A stretch of DNA of 14,056 nucleotides from assembly GCA_034408745.1 (NCBI GenBank), contig JAWXCM010000146.1:1-14056 (forward strand). The letters run 5' to 3'. Position numbers and translations under genes: made by a program. The notes beneath the pieces were generated by a model, which was not told where the DNA came from, made no database searches, and saw only the letters and a list, made by a program, of their open reading frames with translations. Below, in pieces: positions 6,299-13,193 of the stretch (positions are counted from its first letter, which is position 1; each line of letters opens with the position of its first letter). The stretch is from JAWXCM01 sp034408745 (GTDB lineage: Bacteria > Acidobacteriota > Terriglobia > Bryobacterales > Bryobacteraceae).

Positions 6299-6789
6299 TA
6301 GTTTTTGGAGTAGTAGCCGCCGAACGACTCGTCCTCTTCTTCGTCATCGTCAAGGTCCATTCCGAAGTCGAACTGCGACATCAGGTCGCTCAGTTCCGCG
6401 TACCAGTCGGCATGCATCTCGAACAGATAGAGCGTGTCCTGATAATCGAAAGACAATTCGAGAGCGCAGGTGAAGCCGTCATATTTCGACAGTTCGCGCA
6501 GCCGGGCTTCCAGCGTCCGGCGCTCGTCGAAATCCACCTCCGAGCCTTCCATTTCCTCAATCGCGCGGTCGATCACGGAAGCATCGAACGAGCGCTGGTG
6601 CAACACCACCAGCTTGACGTCGAGCTGTTTGGCGCAGTTGAGGAACTTCTTGTAATCGGGATGACTCTCGGTATCCCAGTCGACTGCTTTCGTATCATCG
6701 CTGCGGGCGAACCCATAGAACACAACGAATCCGGAGGACTTCAGGTATTCGTCGATTTCCGTGCGTACCGTATCGAGGTTTAGCTTCAT
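6298..6789 (-). CDS. acidic protein of unknown function between nfo and recJ
   Basis: A 163-residue, soluble-looking protein with no signal peptide or membrane segment. It starts KLNLDTVRTEIDEYLKSSGF and has an alpha/beta pattern, with strands such as FVVFYGFA (21-28) and VKLVVLH (58-64) and a helical middle. It ends in a highly acidic tail, FGMDLDDDEEEDESF. I do not recognise a family. It begins 9 bases after nfo and ends by sharing a base with the recJ start, so it is surely translated with both. A DNA-repair accessory role is an inference from location only. A short GGGG-TAGA-CCCC hairpin just before the ATG may affect its ribosome binding site, which is otherwise weak. Confidence 0.85.
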   Translation of the reverse strand: MKLNLDTVRTEIDEYLKSSGFVVFYGFARSDDTKAVDWDTESHPDYKKFLNCAKQLDVKLVVLHQRSFDASVIDRAIEEMEGSEVDFDERRTLEARLRELSKYDGFTCALELSFDYQDTLYLFEMHADWYAELSDLMSQFDFGMDLDDDEEEDESFGGYYSKN

Positions 6790-6798
6790 GGCCGGGGT

Positions 6799-7683
6799 CT
6801 ACCCCAACGGTATCACAGAGGTCTTCTTCGGCGATTTGCTCAACGTTTGCAGGGCTTGCACGTTCTTCCGGCCGTCGCCCTCGTTGTCCGCGGGCGTCTC
6901 CAGAATGAACGGCTTGCTCCGGAGTTTCGGGTGGCGCAGAATGCGCGCGAAGCCTTCGCTCCCGATCTGCCCTTCGCCGATGTTGGCGTGCCGGTCGAGA
7001 TGCGACCCGCAGGCTCCCTTCGAGTCGTTGGCATGAAACACGCGCACGTTGTCGATGCCGAGGACGTCCTGCGCAGCCTTCACCGTGTCATGCAGCCCCG
7101 CTTCGGATCCGACATCATAGTTGCCCGACGCAAAGCAGTGACACGTGTCGAGGCAATAGCCGATCGCAATATCCATGCGCTCCGAAGCGAATCGTTGAAT
7201 CGCGGCCAGTTCTTCGAACCGGCTGCCAATCTGACCGCTGGTGCCGACCGTGTTCTCCAGCAGGATGTGCAGGTGCTTGCTCTTCAGTCCATTCGACGCT
7301 TCTTCGAGGCCCCCAATCACGTTGATCAGCCCCTGTTCCAGCGACTGTCCCTTGCAGTTGCCGGGATGCATCACCAGATACTCGGCGCCGATCGTGAGAG
7401 CGCGCTCAATCTCACCGCGGAAAGCCGAGATTGACTGCGCGCGGATGCCTGGCTCGCACGATGCGAGGTTGATTAAATAGCTGTCGTGAATGACCAGTGG
7501 GGTGATGTCGAGCTGTTCGCGCGTGGCCTGAAGCCGCTTCACATCGGCTGGATCCAGCACGCTGGGCTTCCACTGCCGGGGGCTCGAGGAAAATATCTGG
7601 AAAGTGTTGCCGCCGAGTTCGTGAGCCTTCAGGGCCGCCTTTTCAAGCGACCCTGAAATGGAGGTGTGGATTCCGATCCGCAA
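6799..7683 (-). CDS. nfo: endonuclease IV (AP endonuclease Nfo)
   Basis: A 294-residue zinc-dependent AP endonuclease of the xylose-isomerase-like TIM-barrel fold; it cuts DNA 5' of abasic sites in base excision repair. All nine metal ligands of the E. coli enzyme have counterparts: His66, His106, Glu143 (in LENTVG), Asp179 and His182 (in LDTCH), His217, Asp230 and His232 (in HLDRH), and Glu262 (in LETP). The start is TTG, chosen because the family begins MRIGIHTS-like here and no later start would keep the first strand; GGCGG upstream is a moderate ribosome binding site. It lies 9 bases after the BsuPI-domain gene and 9 bases before the acidic unknown gene. Confidence 0.97.
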   Translation of the reverse strand: MRIGIHTSISGSLEKAALKAHELGGNTFQIFSSSPRQWKPSVLDPADVKRLQATREQLDITPLVIHDSYLINLASCEPGIRAQSISAFRGEIERALTIGAEYLVMHPGNCKGQSLEQGLINVIGGLEEASNGLKSKHLHILLENTVGTSGQIGSRFEELAAIQRFASERMDIAIGYCLDTCHCFASGNYDVGSEAGLHDTVKAAQDVLGIDNVRVFHANDSKGACGSHLDRHANIGEGQIGSEGFARILRHPKLRSKPFILETPADNEGDGRKNVQALQTLSKSPKKTSVIPLG

Positions 7684-7692
7684 ACCGCCAGC

Positions 7693-8628
7693 TTACTTCA
7701 CTTCAATCGTGATGCTGGCCGAATACAGTTTCGGCTGCGTTGTGAGCCAGCCTTCCACGGTGTACTTACCCGGCGCAAGCTGCCCCACGGGGAAGCTCAT
7801 CACCCAGGTCTTTTCGCCTGGGCCAACCGGCACCGCACCGCGATAAATCATCGGGAACAGCTTATCCGCCGACCAGAAGTAGACCGATTTGCCGCCTTCA
7901 TCCCTCAGCCGCATGTCGGTTGACTGGCCGCTGGGGAACGTGAGGGTAATCTGTTCGCTCGCGCGCAGCGTCACCCTTGCCGTTGCTTCTGCCGTCTGCC
8001 CGGCTTTGTAAACCGGAGCGTCGGTGGCGAGAGTGAAGGCGTTATTCTTCACATCGACCGCCGTGTTCCCCGTGCGCAGGTACACCACGTCATGCGTTAC
8101 CGGACCGGCGATGCTGGTCGATTCGTACTGCACAAGTCCAACGTATGGGACAAAGTACTGCACCGTAGTCCCGGCATCGGCACAATTGGTTCGATAACGA
8201 ATTTGCAGCGCGTTGTTAAATTCGCCGATTTCTGTTTTAATCGTGGCATTTCGGCTCTCCACGGTCGCAGAGGTGGAGCACGTGTCGAACGTGGTTTGCA
8301 CGGTCTGCTTTTCGGCTGCGCCCAGCGGCAGCCAGACGCTCTCTTTCTTCGTGTCAGCGTCCCAGGACAGCAGGGAGCCGTCTTCAATCTGGCGCACCAG
8401 CAGGTCCCTGTCGAAGAACTGCAGCTTGTAATACTGCCGTCCTTCGACTTCAACCGCTTCGCCCACGTTGACAGCACCGGGCCTGTTAATGCGGCCCTGC
8501 GTAACGCGGTACATCCAGGAATTCCCCGTCTGCAACGGGAAATAATCCGGCGGCGCGGCACTGCAAATGGCCGCGGCCAAAGAGAGGAGGCAAGTGAGTT
8601 TAAGTGTAGTAATTCTTTTTCCACGCAT
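7693..8628 (-). CDS. secreted protein with C-terminal BsuPI (proteinase-inhibitor-like) domain
   Basis: A 311-residue exported protein. A signal peptide covers residues 1-24 (Arg/Lys start, hydrophobic core CLLSLAAAICSA). The mature part starts PPDYFPLQTGNSWMYRV, a beta-rich type of N-terminal region I associate with acidobacterial secreted proteins. From about 205 to 295 it resembles the BsuPI domain, named after an intracellular proteinase inhibitor of Bacillus subtilis: ITLTFPSGQSTDMRLRDE, then VYFWSADKLFP, then LAPGKYTVEGW. Whether it inhibits a protease is unknown; such domains also occur as simple structural modules. The ATG at 8628 gives an intact signal peptide, although the frame is open further upstream. 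The start lies 29 bases inside the aldo/keto reductase gene, and GAGAGG lies about ten bases before it. Confidence 0.83.
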   Translation of the reverse strand: MRGKRITTLKLTCLLSLAAAICSAAPPDYFPLQTGNSWMYRVTQGRINRPGAVNVGEAVEVEGRQYYKLQFFDRDLLVRQIEDGSLLSWDADTKKESVWLPLGAAEKQTVQTTFDTCSTSATVESRNATIKTEIGEFNNALQIRYRTNCADAGTTVQYFVPYVGLVQYESTSIAGPVTHDVVYLRTGNTAVDVKNNAFTLATDAPVYKAGQTAEATARVTLRASEQITLTFPSGQSTDMRLRDEGGKSVYFWSADKLFPMIYRGAVPVGPGEKTWVMSFPVGQLAPGKYTVEGWLTTQPKLYSASITIEVK

Positions 8629-9565
8629 GATTTCGTAACCTCTCGAGCACGTTTCCATCCAGAGGTCCGAGTTCGGAAACGCCGCAGTTGGATTCCACGC
8701 TCGAAACACGCCGCATGCCCGGAATCACGGTAGTTACCGCGGGATGCGAAATGCAGAAGCGCAGTGCGATTTCCGCCAGCGAGCCAGGTACATCCCGCAG
8801 ATCCGCTTTCAGCGCGTCCACATGCTTGACAACCTCTTTGGGACGGTTGCCCTTGAAATAGAACGCGCGAAATGGGTCCTCAAACTTCGAGTCCGCGGTA
8901 ATAGTACCGGTGAGAGCACCTTCGTCCAGCGGCACACGCGCCAGTACACCGACGCCATGCTGCTGCGTTGCCGGAAACAGGTTCGCTCCTGGCGACGGAT
9001 CGAAAATGTTGTAAATCACCTGCACGCTGTCAATCAGACCACTGGCCACGATCTCCAGCGCCGAATCGGGCTGATGATCGTTGATCGAGATGCCGCAGTA
9101 TCGAATCTTGCCAGCCTTACGCAGATCTTCGAAAGCGCGTTTCCATTCGTCGCGCGCTATCCAGCCGGGATCCCACACATGCAGTTGCTGGAGATCGATG
9201 GTCTCCACATCCAGGTTCTTCAGGCTCGTCTCCGTGCACGAAACGATGTACTCGTACGGGAAAACGTCCATAATGTTCGATCCCGGCGCTGCAGGCCAGA
9301 TCAGATTCTTCGGCGGCACCTTTGTCGCAAGGAAGACCCTGTGCGGTGTGCTTTTGACGACACTGCCTACCACTCGTTCACTGTGCCCCTCACCGTAGGC
9401 CAGCGCCGTGTCGATGAAATTCAGTCCCAGCTCAAACGACCGCCGCAATGCGCGGATGGACTGATCGTCGGAGTCCACCTGCCATTGCTTGCCGCCGATC
9501 CCCCAGGCGCCATAGCCGATCTCGCTGATCTCGATTCCTGTCCTGCCCAGCTTTCGATAACGCAT
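8600..9565 (-). CDS. aldo/keto reductase
   Basis: A 321-residue NADPH-dependent oxidoreductase of the aldo/keto reductase superfamily. The catalytic tetrad is visible as Asp52 and Tyr57 in FIDTALAYGEG, Lys82 in LATKVP and His129 in QLHVWD. The cofactor region near the C-terminus, TTVIPGMRRVSSVESNC, is also typical. The substrate cannot be told from sequence. ATG at 9565 is preceded by AGGAAG at a good distance. It is the first gene of the nine-gene minus-strand run, overlapping the next by 29 bases, and is divergent from the plus-strand gene starting at 9639 across only 73 bases. No clear promoter was seen in that gap. Confidence 0.93.
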   Translation of the reverse strand: MRYRKLGRTGIEISEIGYGAWGIGGKQWQVDSDDQSIRALRRSFELGLNFIDTALAYGEGHSERVVGSVVKSTPHRVFLATKVPPKNLIWPAAPGSNIMDVFPYEYIVSCTETSLKNLDVETIDLQQLHVWDPGWIARDEWKRAFEDLRKAGKIRYCGISINDHQPDSALEIVASGLIDSVQVIYNIFDPSPGANLFPATQQHGVGVLARVPLDEGALTGTITADSKFEDPFRAFYFKGNRPKEVVKHVDALKADLRDVPGSLAEIALRFCISHPAVTTVIPGMRRVSSVESNCGVSELGPLDGNVLERLRNHAWKKNYYT

Positions 9566-9638
9566 CGCTTCCTATGTTATGAGACGCGGCAGGCAACCAC
9601 CACGCTTCGGGAAGAGTCACACTGGTAAGAGACCCGTA

Positions 9639-10409
9639 ATGTTCCGCGCCGCCATCGTCCTCCTGTTGTGCGCGGCCGCGCTTTCCGCCGCGGCCGCCCG
9701 GCTCTATATGAAAGACGGCAGCTACCACAGCGTCCGTGAATACCAGAAGCTTGCCGACCGCATCCGCTACTTCAGTTCGGAGCGGGGTGAGTGGGAAGAA
9801 ATTCCGCTGGAGCTCGTCGACTTGAAGAAGACCGAGGCCGAGGTGTCCGCCCGCGACGCGGAGCGCAAAGAAGACGCCAAAGCTCAGGATCTGGAGGAGA
9901 AGGCCGAACGGGCACACAAGCGTGAGATCGAGGCGATTCCCTGGGAAGCGGGCGTGTTCCAGATCAAGGCCGAGAAGGCCATCGTGCTGCAGAACGCTGA
10001 GATCAAGGTGGCGGACAACAAGCGCAGGTCGATCCTGAAGGCCATCAGTCCGATTCCGATTTTCTCCGGAAAGTCGACGGTGGAGGTCGACGGCGTGGAG
10101 GCTGCGTATAAGGTGCCGCCGGGTCAGCCCGAGTTCTACCTGCGCATGGCCAACGACGTGCGCTTCGAGATCATCCGTGTTCGAGCCGGGAAGAAGAACG
10201 TGCGGATCGTGCAGGACTGGGACATCATCCCTGTCAGCAAGGAGCTGATCGAGACCACCGACGTGATCGAGACCTTTAAACAACAGCTTGCGGACGGGCT
10301 GTACAAAGTCTGGCCGATCAAGCCGCTGGAACCGGGTCAGTACGCGGTCGCCGAATGGGTGGAAGGCAAGGGCGACATCCAGGTTTGGGACTTCACTGTG
10401 GCACGTTGA
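9639..10409 (+). CDS. secreted coiled-coil protein of unknown function
   Basis: A 256-residue exported protein. The ATG at 9639 starts a clear signal peptide (MFRAAIVLLLCAAALSAAAA); an ATG twenty codons earlier would bury it. Next come a short domain with LYMKDGSYHSVREYQKLADRIRYFSSERGEWEEIP, a highly charged helix rich in Glu, Lys and Ala (about 62-100) that should form a coiled coil, and a beta-rich C-terminal part ending LEPGQYAVAEW...VWDFTVAR. No family name is recognised, though similar proteins are, to my memory, common in Acidobacteriota. The closing PGQYAVAEW resembles PGKYTVEGW at the end of the BsuPI-domain protein, perhaps only a shared beta-sandwich edge. It is the only plus-strand non-transposase gene, divergent from the aldo/keto reductase. 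Confidence 0.8.
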   Translation: MFRAAIVLLLCAAALSAAAARLYMKDGSYHSVREYQKLADRIRYFSSERGEWEEIPLELVDLKKTEAEVSARDAERKEDAKAQDLEEKAERAHKREIEAIPWEAGVFQIKAEKAIVLQNAEIKVADNKRRSILKAISPIPIFSGKSTVEVDGVEAAYKVPPGQPEFYLRMANDVRFEIIRVRAGKKNVRIVQDWDIIPVSKELIETTDVIETFKQQLADGLYKVWPIKPLEPGQYAVAEWVEGKGDIQVWDFTVAR

Positions 10410-10617
10410 CGTACCTCATAGGGGTGGGCGTGATATGCCCCTCAACGATTCCCCGGAGTATCTCCGAAGCGTCGTTTGGTTTTCGGCAGCCGAACGGACT
10501 CTCCGGAGCGGGCATTGCTCGCAACTGTTCCCTGGATTTCACTACATAAAGCTTGGTGCAGCCATGGTCGGCGTACGCCCAGACGTTCGGGGGCGCTGCC
10601 TTGATCGGCGGTGCCAT
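10393..10617 (-). CDS. possible small protein coupled to the membrane protein gene
   Basis: A 74-residue frame whose ATG overlaps the stop of the membrane protein gene as TGATG, with AGGAG about five bases upstream in GCAGGAGCTGATG. This is a good translation-coupling signal. The protein starts APPIKAAPPNVWAYADHG, contains three Cys and has no membrane segment or known motif. Third positions are GC-rich but less so than in neighbouring genes. Its end overlaps the end of the convergent plus-strand gene by 17 bases. Without comparison it could be a chance frame. Confidence 0.4.
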   Translation of the reverse strand: MAPPIKAAPPNVWAYADHGCTKLYVVKSREQLRAMPAPESPFGCRKPNDASEILRGIVEGHITPTPMRYVNVPQ

Positions 10618-11963
10618 CAGCTCCTGCTGATAATACGTTCCACAAAGATCTCCGGCTCGGGGTCGTACCACTCAGGGTGATTGGCGTAAAGCCAGCGGGC
10701 AAAATCGGAGCGAGCCATGTAGTTCTCCGGCTGGCTCGGATAGAAGATCGGCCACGTTCGATACTGAAGGCCGGCGAAGACGAGGAAAAGACCGGCGATC
10801 CCGACTGTAATCTGCACGGGGCGATGTTTCAGGCTCGCTGCCGCTGCTACCCCGGCGACCGTCATTGCCGTCATCAGGTAAAGTCCGTAGCGCTGAATGA
10901 ACACGGTCCCGCCACTGTTCCAGGCCTGCTGCATGCAGATGATGAGCGGCTCAATCAGGATGAAAGCCAGTGCTCCGGCTGCAACTCGGGCCAGACTGCG
11001 GTCCCGGCCGACGGCGAGCACCACAGCCACAAAGACGCAAAAAACAATGCCCTGAGGCCACGCCTGCAGAATTCCGATATCCGGATCGAAAAGCAGGGAC
11101 ATGGCTCGATGAACGGAGAACATGTCGGAGCGGAATCCGTCCGACAGCACCGGCATGCTGGGATGGCCCACGCGTGACATGTAGTACAGCGGCTGCAGAG
11201 CCTGCACAGCGACAATGGCTGCAATCAGCCACTTCGGTTCCTCACGCGGCAGCCTGCTGTGAAACAGGACCCACGCGCCGAAACACACCAGCGCGGGAAC
11301 AGCCAGGGTGGTCTGCTGCAGCGAGGCCAGGCTGATCCAGAGCGTCGCTTCCAGCAGTCGTCCCTTCCAGAGGGCCACAAACCCGAGTAGAAGCATGCTG
11401 CACACGTAGAACTCGCTGTGCGCTTTGTTGGACCAGAACAGGAGTGGCGAGCTGGCGAGAACAACGAGGATACCGGCACTGAACCACGGGCCGGCACGCC
11501 GGCAGATCCACCACAACCCAAACAGGGAGAGAGCCCAGTGAAAGAGCGGCCAGGCGTGCAACGGAGTGAGACCCAGGATGCGCGCCAGTGGCACAAAGGG
11601 CGAGACCAGAAGCGGCAGAACCCAGAAGTGGATTGACTCCACGGTCCCCTTCACCTCGGTCCAGCCAACGGGCCCGTGCGGGTCACCTGGCAAGAGGGAC
11701 AGAATGCAGGAGCGCACTGCGGATTCGGGATGAAAGGGTCGGAAGTCCTCTCCCCACAACACCGCGCTACAGGCGTACTCGCGTCCGTCACCGATCAGAT
11801 AAACGCGGGAGCGCAGCAATAGCGGAAGAAACAGCGCGGAAACAGAGATAAGCAGGAGGGTTAACAGAAGCCAGGCAGGGACTTTGACGGGAAACGACGA
11901 AGGCCGCTCCGGAGAGGAGCGGCCTGTTTGCGAAATGGATTTCTTGTTGGACCTAGATGACAT
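10617..11963 (-). CDS. polytopic membrane protein, GT-C glycosyltransferase-like
   Basis: A 448-residue integral membrane protein with about ten hydrophobic segments: 28-50 (PAWLLLTLLLISVSALFLPLLL), others through the middle, and a last one near 384-405. The N-terminus is basic and cytoplasmic-looking (SSRSNKKS). After the first helix comes GDGREY (58-63), an acidic loop like those of GT-C lipid-linked sugar transferases, which is the best functional hint; the assignment stays tentative. The soluble C-terminus contains RWLYANHPEWYDPEPEIFVERI. The only plausible start is ATG at 11963, which overlaps the rplK stop by 11 bases. No other ATG, GTG or TTG lies between it and the first helix. A strong terminator-like hairpin lies inside codons ~13-21, so readthrough from rplK may be limited. 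Confidence 0.75.
   Translation of the reverse strand: MSSRSNKKSISQTGRSSPERPSSFPVKVPAWLLLTLLLISVSALFLPLLLRSRVYLIGDGREYACSAVLWGEDFRPFHPESAVRSCILSLLPGDPHGPVGWTEVKGTVESIHFWVLPLLVSPFVPLARILGLTPLHAWPLFHWALSLFGLWWICRRAGPWFSAGILVVLASSPLLFWSNKAHSEFYVCSMLLLGFVALWKGRLLEATLWISLASLQQTTLAVPALVCFGAWVLFHSRLPREEPKWLIAAIVAVQALQPLYYMSRVGHPSMPVLSDGFRSDMFSVHRAMSLLFDPDIGILQAWPQGIVFCVFVAVVLAVGRDRSLARVAAGALAFILIEPLIICMQQAWNSGGTVFIQRYGLYLMTAMTVAGVAAAASLKHRPVQITVGIAGLFLVFAGLQYRTWPIFYPSQPENYMARSDFARWLYANHPEWYDPEPEIFVERIISRS
11901..11925 (-). terminator. terminator/attenuator hairpin downstream of rplK
   Basis: AGGCCGCTCC and GGAGCGGCCT form a perfect ten-pair stem around a five-base loop. On the minus strand it lies about 28 bases after the rplK stop and is followed by TCGTCGTTTCCC, a poor T tract. 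It is placed as the terminator of the tuf-to-rplK transcription unit, yet it is inside the 5' coding part of the next gene. It may therefore act as an attenuator rather than a full stop. Confidence 0.65.
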
Positions 11964-12381
11964 CCACGCCCATGGAACGGCAGGCACCCTTGACCTGGCG
12001 AACCGCGGCGGCGACATCGAAGCAATTCAGATCCGGCATCTTCAGCTTCGCGATCTCTTCGATCTGCTTTTCTGAGATCTTGCCAACCTTGACCTTGTTC
12101 GGTTCCGCCGAGCCCTTGGCAAGGCTGACAGCGCGCTTCACCAGAATCGCCACCGGCGGAGTCTTGGTGATGAAGGTGAATGAACGGTCCGAGTAGATCG
12201 TGATCACCACCGGGATGATCAGACCTTCGTTGTCCTTGCCGGCCGTCTTCGCGTTGAAGGCCTTGCAGAACTCCATGATGTTGACGCCCTGCGGACCGAG
12301 TGCCGTACCGACCGGAGGGGCCGGGGTAGCTTTACCCGCGGGAATTTGCAGCTTAACGTTGCCAGTTACTTTCTTTGCCAT
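11953..12381 (-). CDS. rplK: 50S ribosomal protein L11
   Basis: A 142-residue protein, the usual length. It binds the GTPase-associated region of 23S rRNA and takes part in factor-dependent GTP hydrolysis and in the stringent response. The N-terminal domain has the Pro-rich helix PAPPVGTALGPQGVNIMEFC (20-39), which lines the thiostrepton site. The RNA-binding C-terminal domain includes FTFITKTPPVA and ends with the highly conserved ACRSMGVDV. ATG at 12381 has GGAGG eight to nine bases upstream. nusG precedes it as usual, but rplA, normally the next gene, is absent: a hairpin and a membrane protein gene follow instead. Confidence 0.99.
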   Translation of the reverse strand: MAKKVTGNVKLQIPAGKATPAPPVGTALGPQGVNIMEFCKAFNAKTAGKDNEGLIIPVVITIYSDRSFTFITKTPPVAILVKRAVSLAKGSAEPNKVKVGKISEKQIEEIAKLKMPDLNCFDVAAAVRQVKGACRSMGVDVI

Positions 12382-12390
12382 CTTTGTTTC

Positions 12391-12412
12391 CCTCCGCGGG
12401 GTCTCACCGCGG
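12391..12412 (-). promoter_or_regulatory. hairpin over the rplK ribosome binding site
   Basis: Two copies of the self-complementary CCGCGG (12394-12399 and 12407-12412) can form a six-pair stem with loop TGAGACC in the nusG-rplK gap. On the minus strand its 3' arm runs directly into the GGAGG Shine-Dalgarno of rplK (12391-12395), so folding would partly hide it. In many bacteria the rplK leader is bound by protein L1; whether this hairpin is such a site is unproven. Confidence 0.4.
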
Positions 12413-12423
12413 TCACTTTAAAC

Positions 12424-13185
12424 TTAAGTCTTTTCCACCTGAAGGAAGTCGAGTTCCACGGGCGTCGCACGGCCAAAAATGGTGACCAGGACGCGGAGCG
12501 TGTTGCGATCCGGATTGACTTCGTCCACCTTGCCGGTGAAGTTGCTGAACGGACCGTCGATGATGCGGACAGTTTCGTTCTTTTCGAACGTGAGCTTGGG
12601 CCGGGGCTTGTCGGCCGTTGCCGACTGGCGGTACAGAATGCCGTTTACTTCGTCGGCGGTCAGTGGAACCGGATCAGAACCGCCGCCCACAAATCCTGTG
12701 ACACGCGGCGTGTCCTTGATGAAATGCCGCATGTTATCGCTCATCAGCAGCTGCACAATGACATATCCCGGATACACAAGGCGTTTGCTGATTACTTTCT
12801 TACCAGCGCGCATCTCCGCCACTTCTTCTTCAGGAATCAGGATCTCGCCGATCTGATCGCGGAAGCCGAAGGCCTCAGCACGCGTGTTCAGAGATTCGCG
12901 GACCTTCTTTTCAAAACCCGAATAGGTGTGGATGATGTACCAGCTCATCCCGCTTTCGGAGATGGCGGGTGCGTTGCCGTCGTACGGAGCCGGTTCCGGT
13001 TCCGGCTCTGCGACGGGCTCAGGCTCAGCGGCTTCGGTGGCTACAGCGACTTCTTCCGGGGTATCGTCGTTGGCGGTCAGTTCCAGTTGCTCAGGAACCG
13101 GCTGTTCGCCTTCGCCAGAGTCAACAGCCTGATCGTCAGCCAGTTCGGTTGGCGCTTCTTCGTCGGGAATTTCGGGTTCTGGCAT
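12424..13185 (-). CDS. nusG: transcription termination/antitermination protein NusG with acidic N-terminal extension
   Basis: A 253-residue NusG, against about 180 for the E. coli protein. Residues 81-190 are the NGN domain that binds RNA polymerase (WYIIHTYSGFEKKVRESL; RLVYPGYVIVQ). Residues ~203-250 are the KOW domain that contacts Rho or ribosomal protein S10 (VRIIDGPFSNFTGKV). The first 79 residues are an extra, disordered-looking segment rich in Glu, Asp, Pro and Ala, with repeats such as AEPEPVAEPEPEPAP. The ATG at 13185 fits because it lies 8 bases after the secE stop with AGGT upstream. The internal ATG at 12948 would give a standard-length protein but has no good ribosome binding site. 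Acidic N-terminal extensions are known in some actinobacterial NusG proteins; the function here is unknown. Confidence 0.96.
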   Translation of the reverse strand: MPEPEIPDEEAPTELADDQAVDSGEGEQPVPEQLELTANDDTPEEVAVATEAAEPEPVAEPEPEPAPYDGNAPAISESGMSWYIIHTYSGFEKKVRESLNTRAEAFGFRDQIGEILIPEEEVAEMRAGKKVISKRLVYPGYVIVQLLMSDNMRHFIKDTPRVTGFVGGGSDPVPLTADEVNGILYRQSATADKPRPKLTFEKNETVRIIDGPFSNFTGKVDEVNPDRNTLRVLVTIFGRATPVELDFLQVEKT

Positions 13186-13193
13186 GAGTGGAC

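Noticed and set aside
5810..6301. Plus-strand open frame of 163 codons opposite recJ
   Set aside because: It lies wholly antisense to the conserved DHH region and has a His/Val-rich shadow composition.
10410..10500. Short inverted repeats (AGGGG/CCCCT; TTCGG/CCGAA) near the convergent gene ends
   Set aside because: The stems are five pairs with long or tiny loops and no T tract, so no terminator can be supported.
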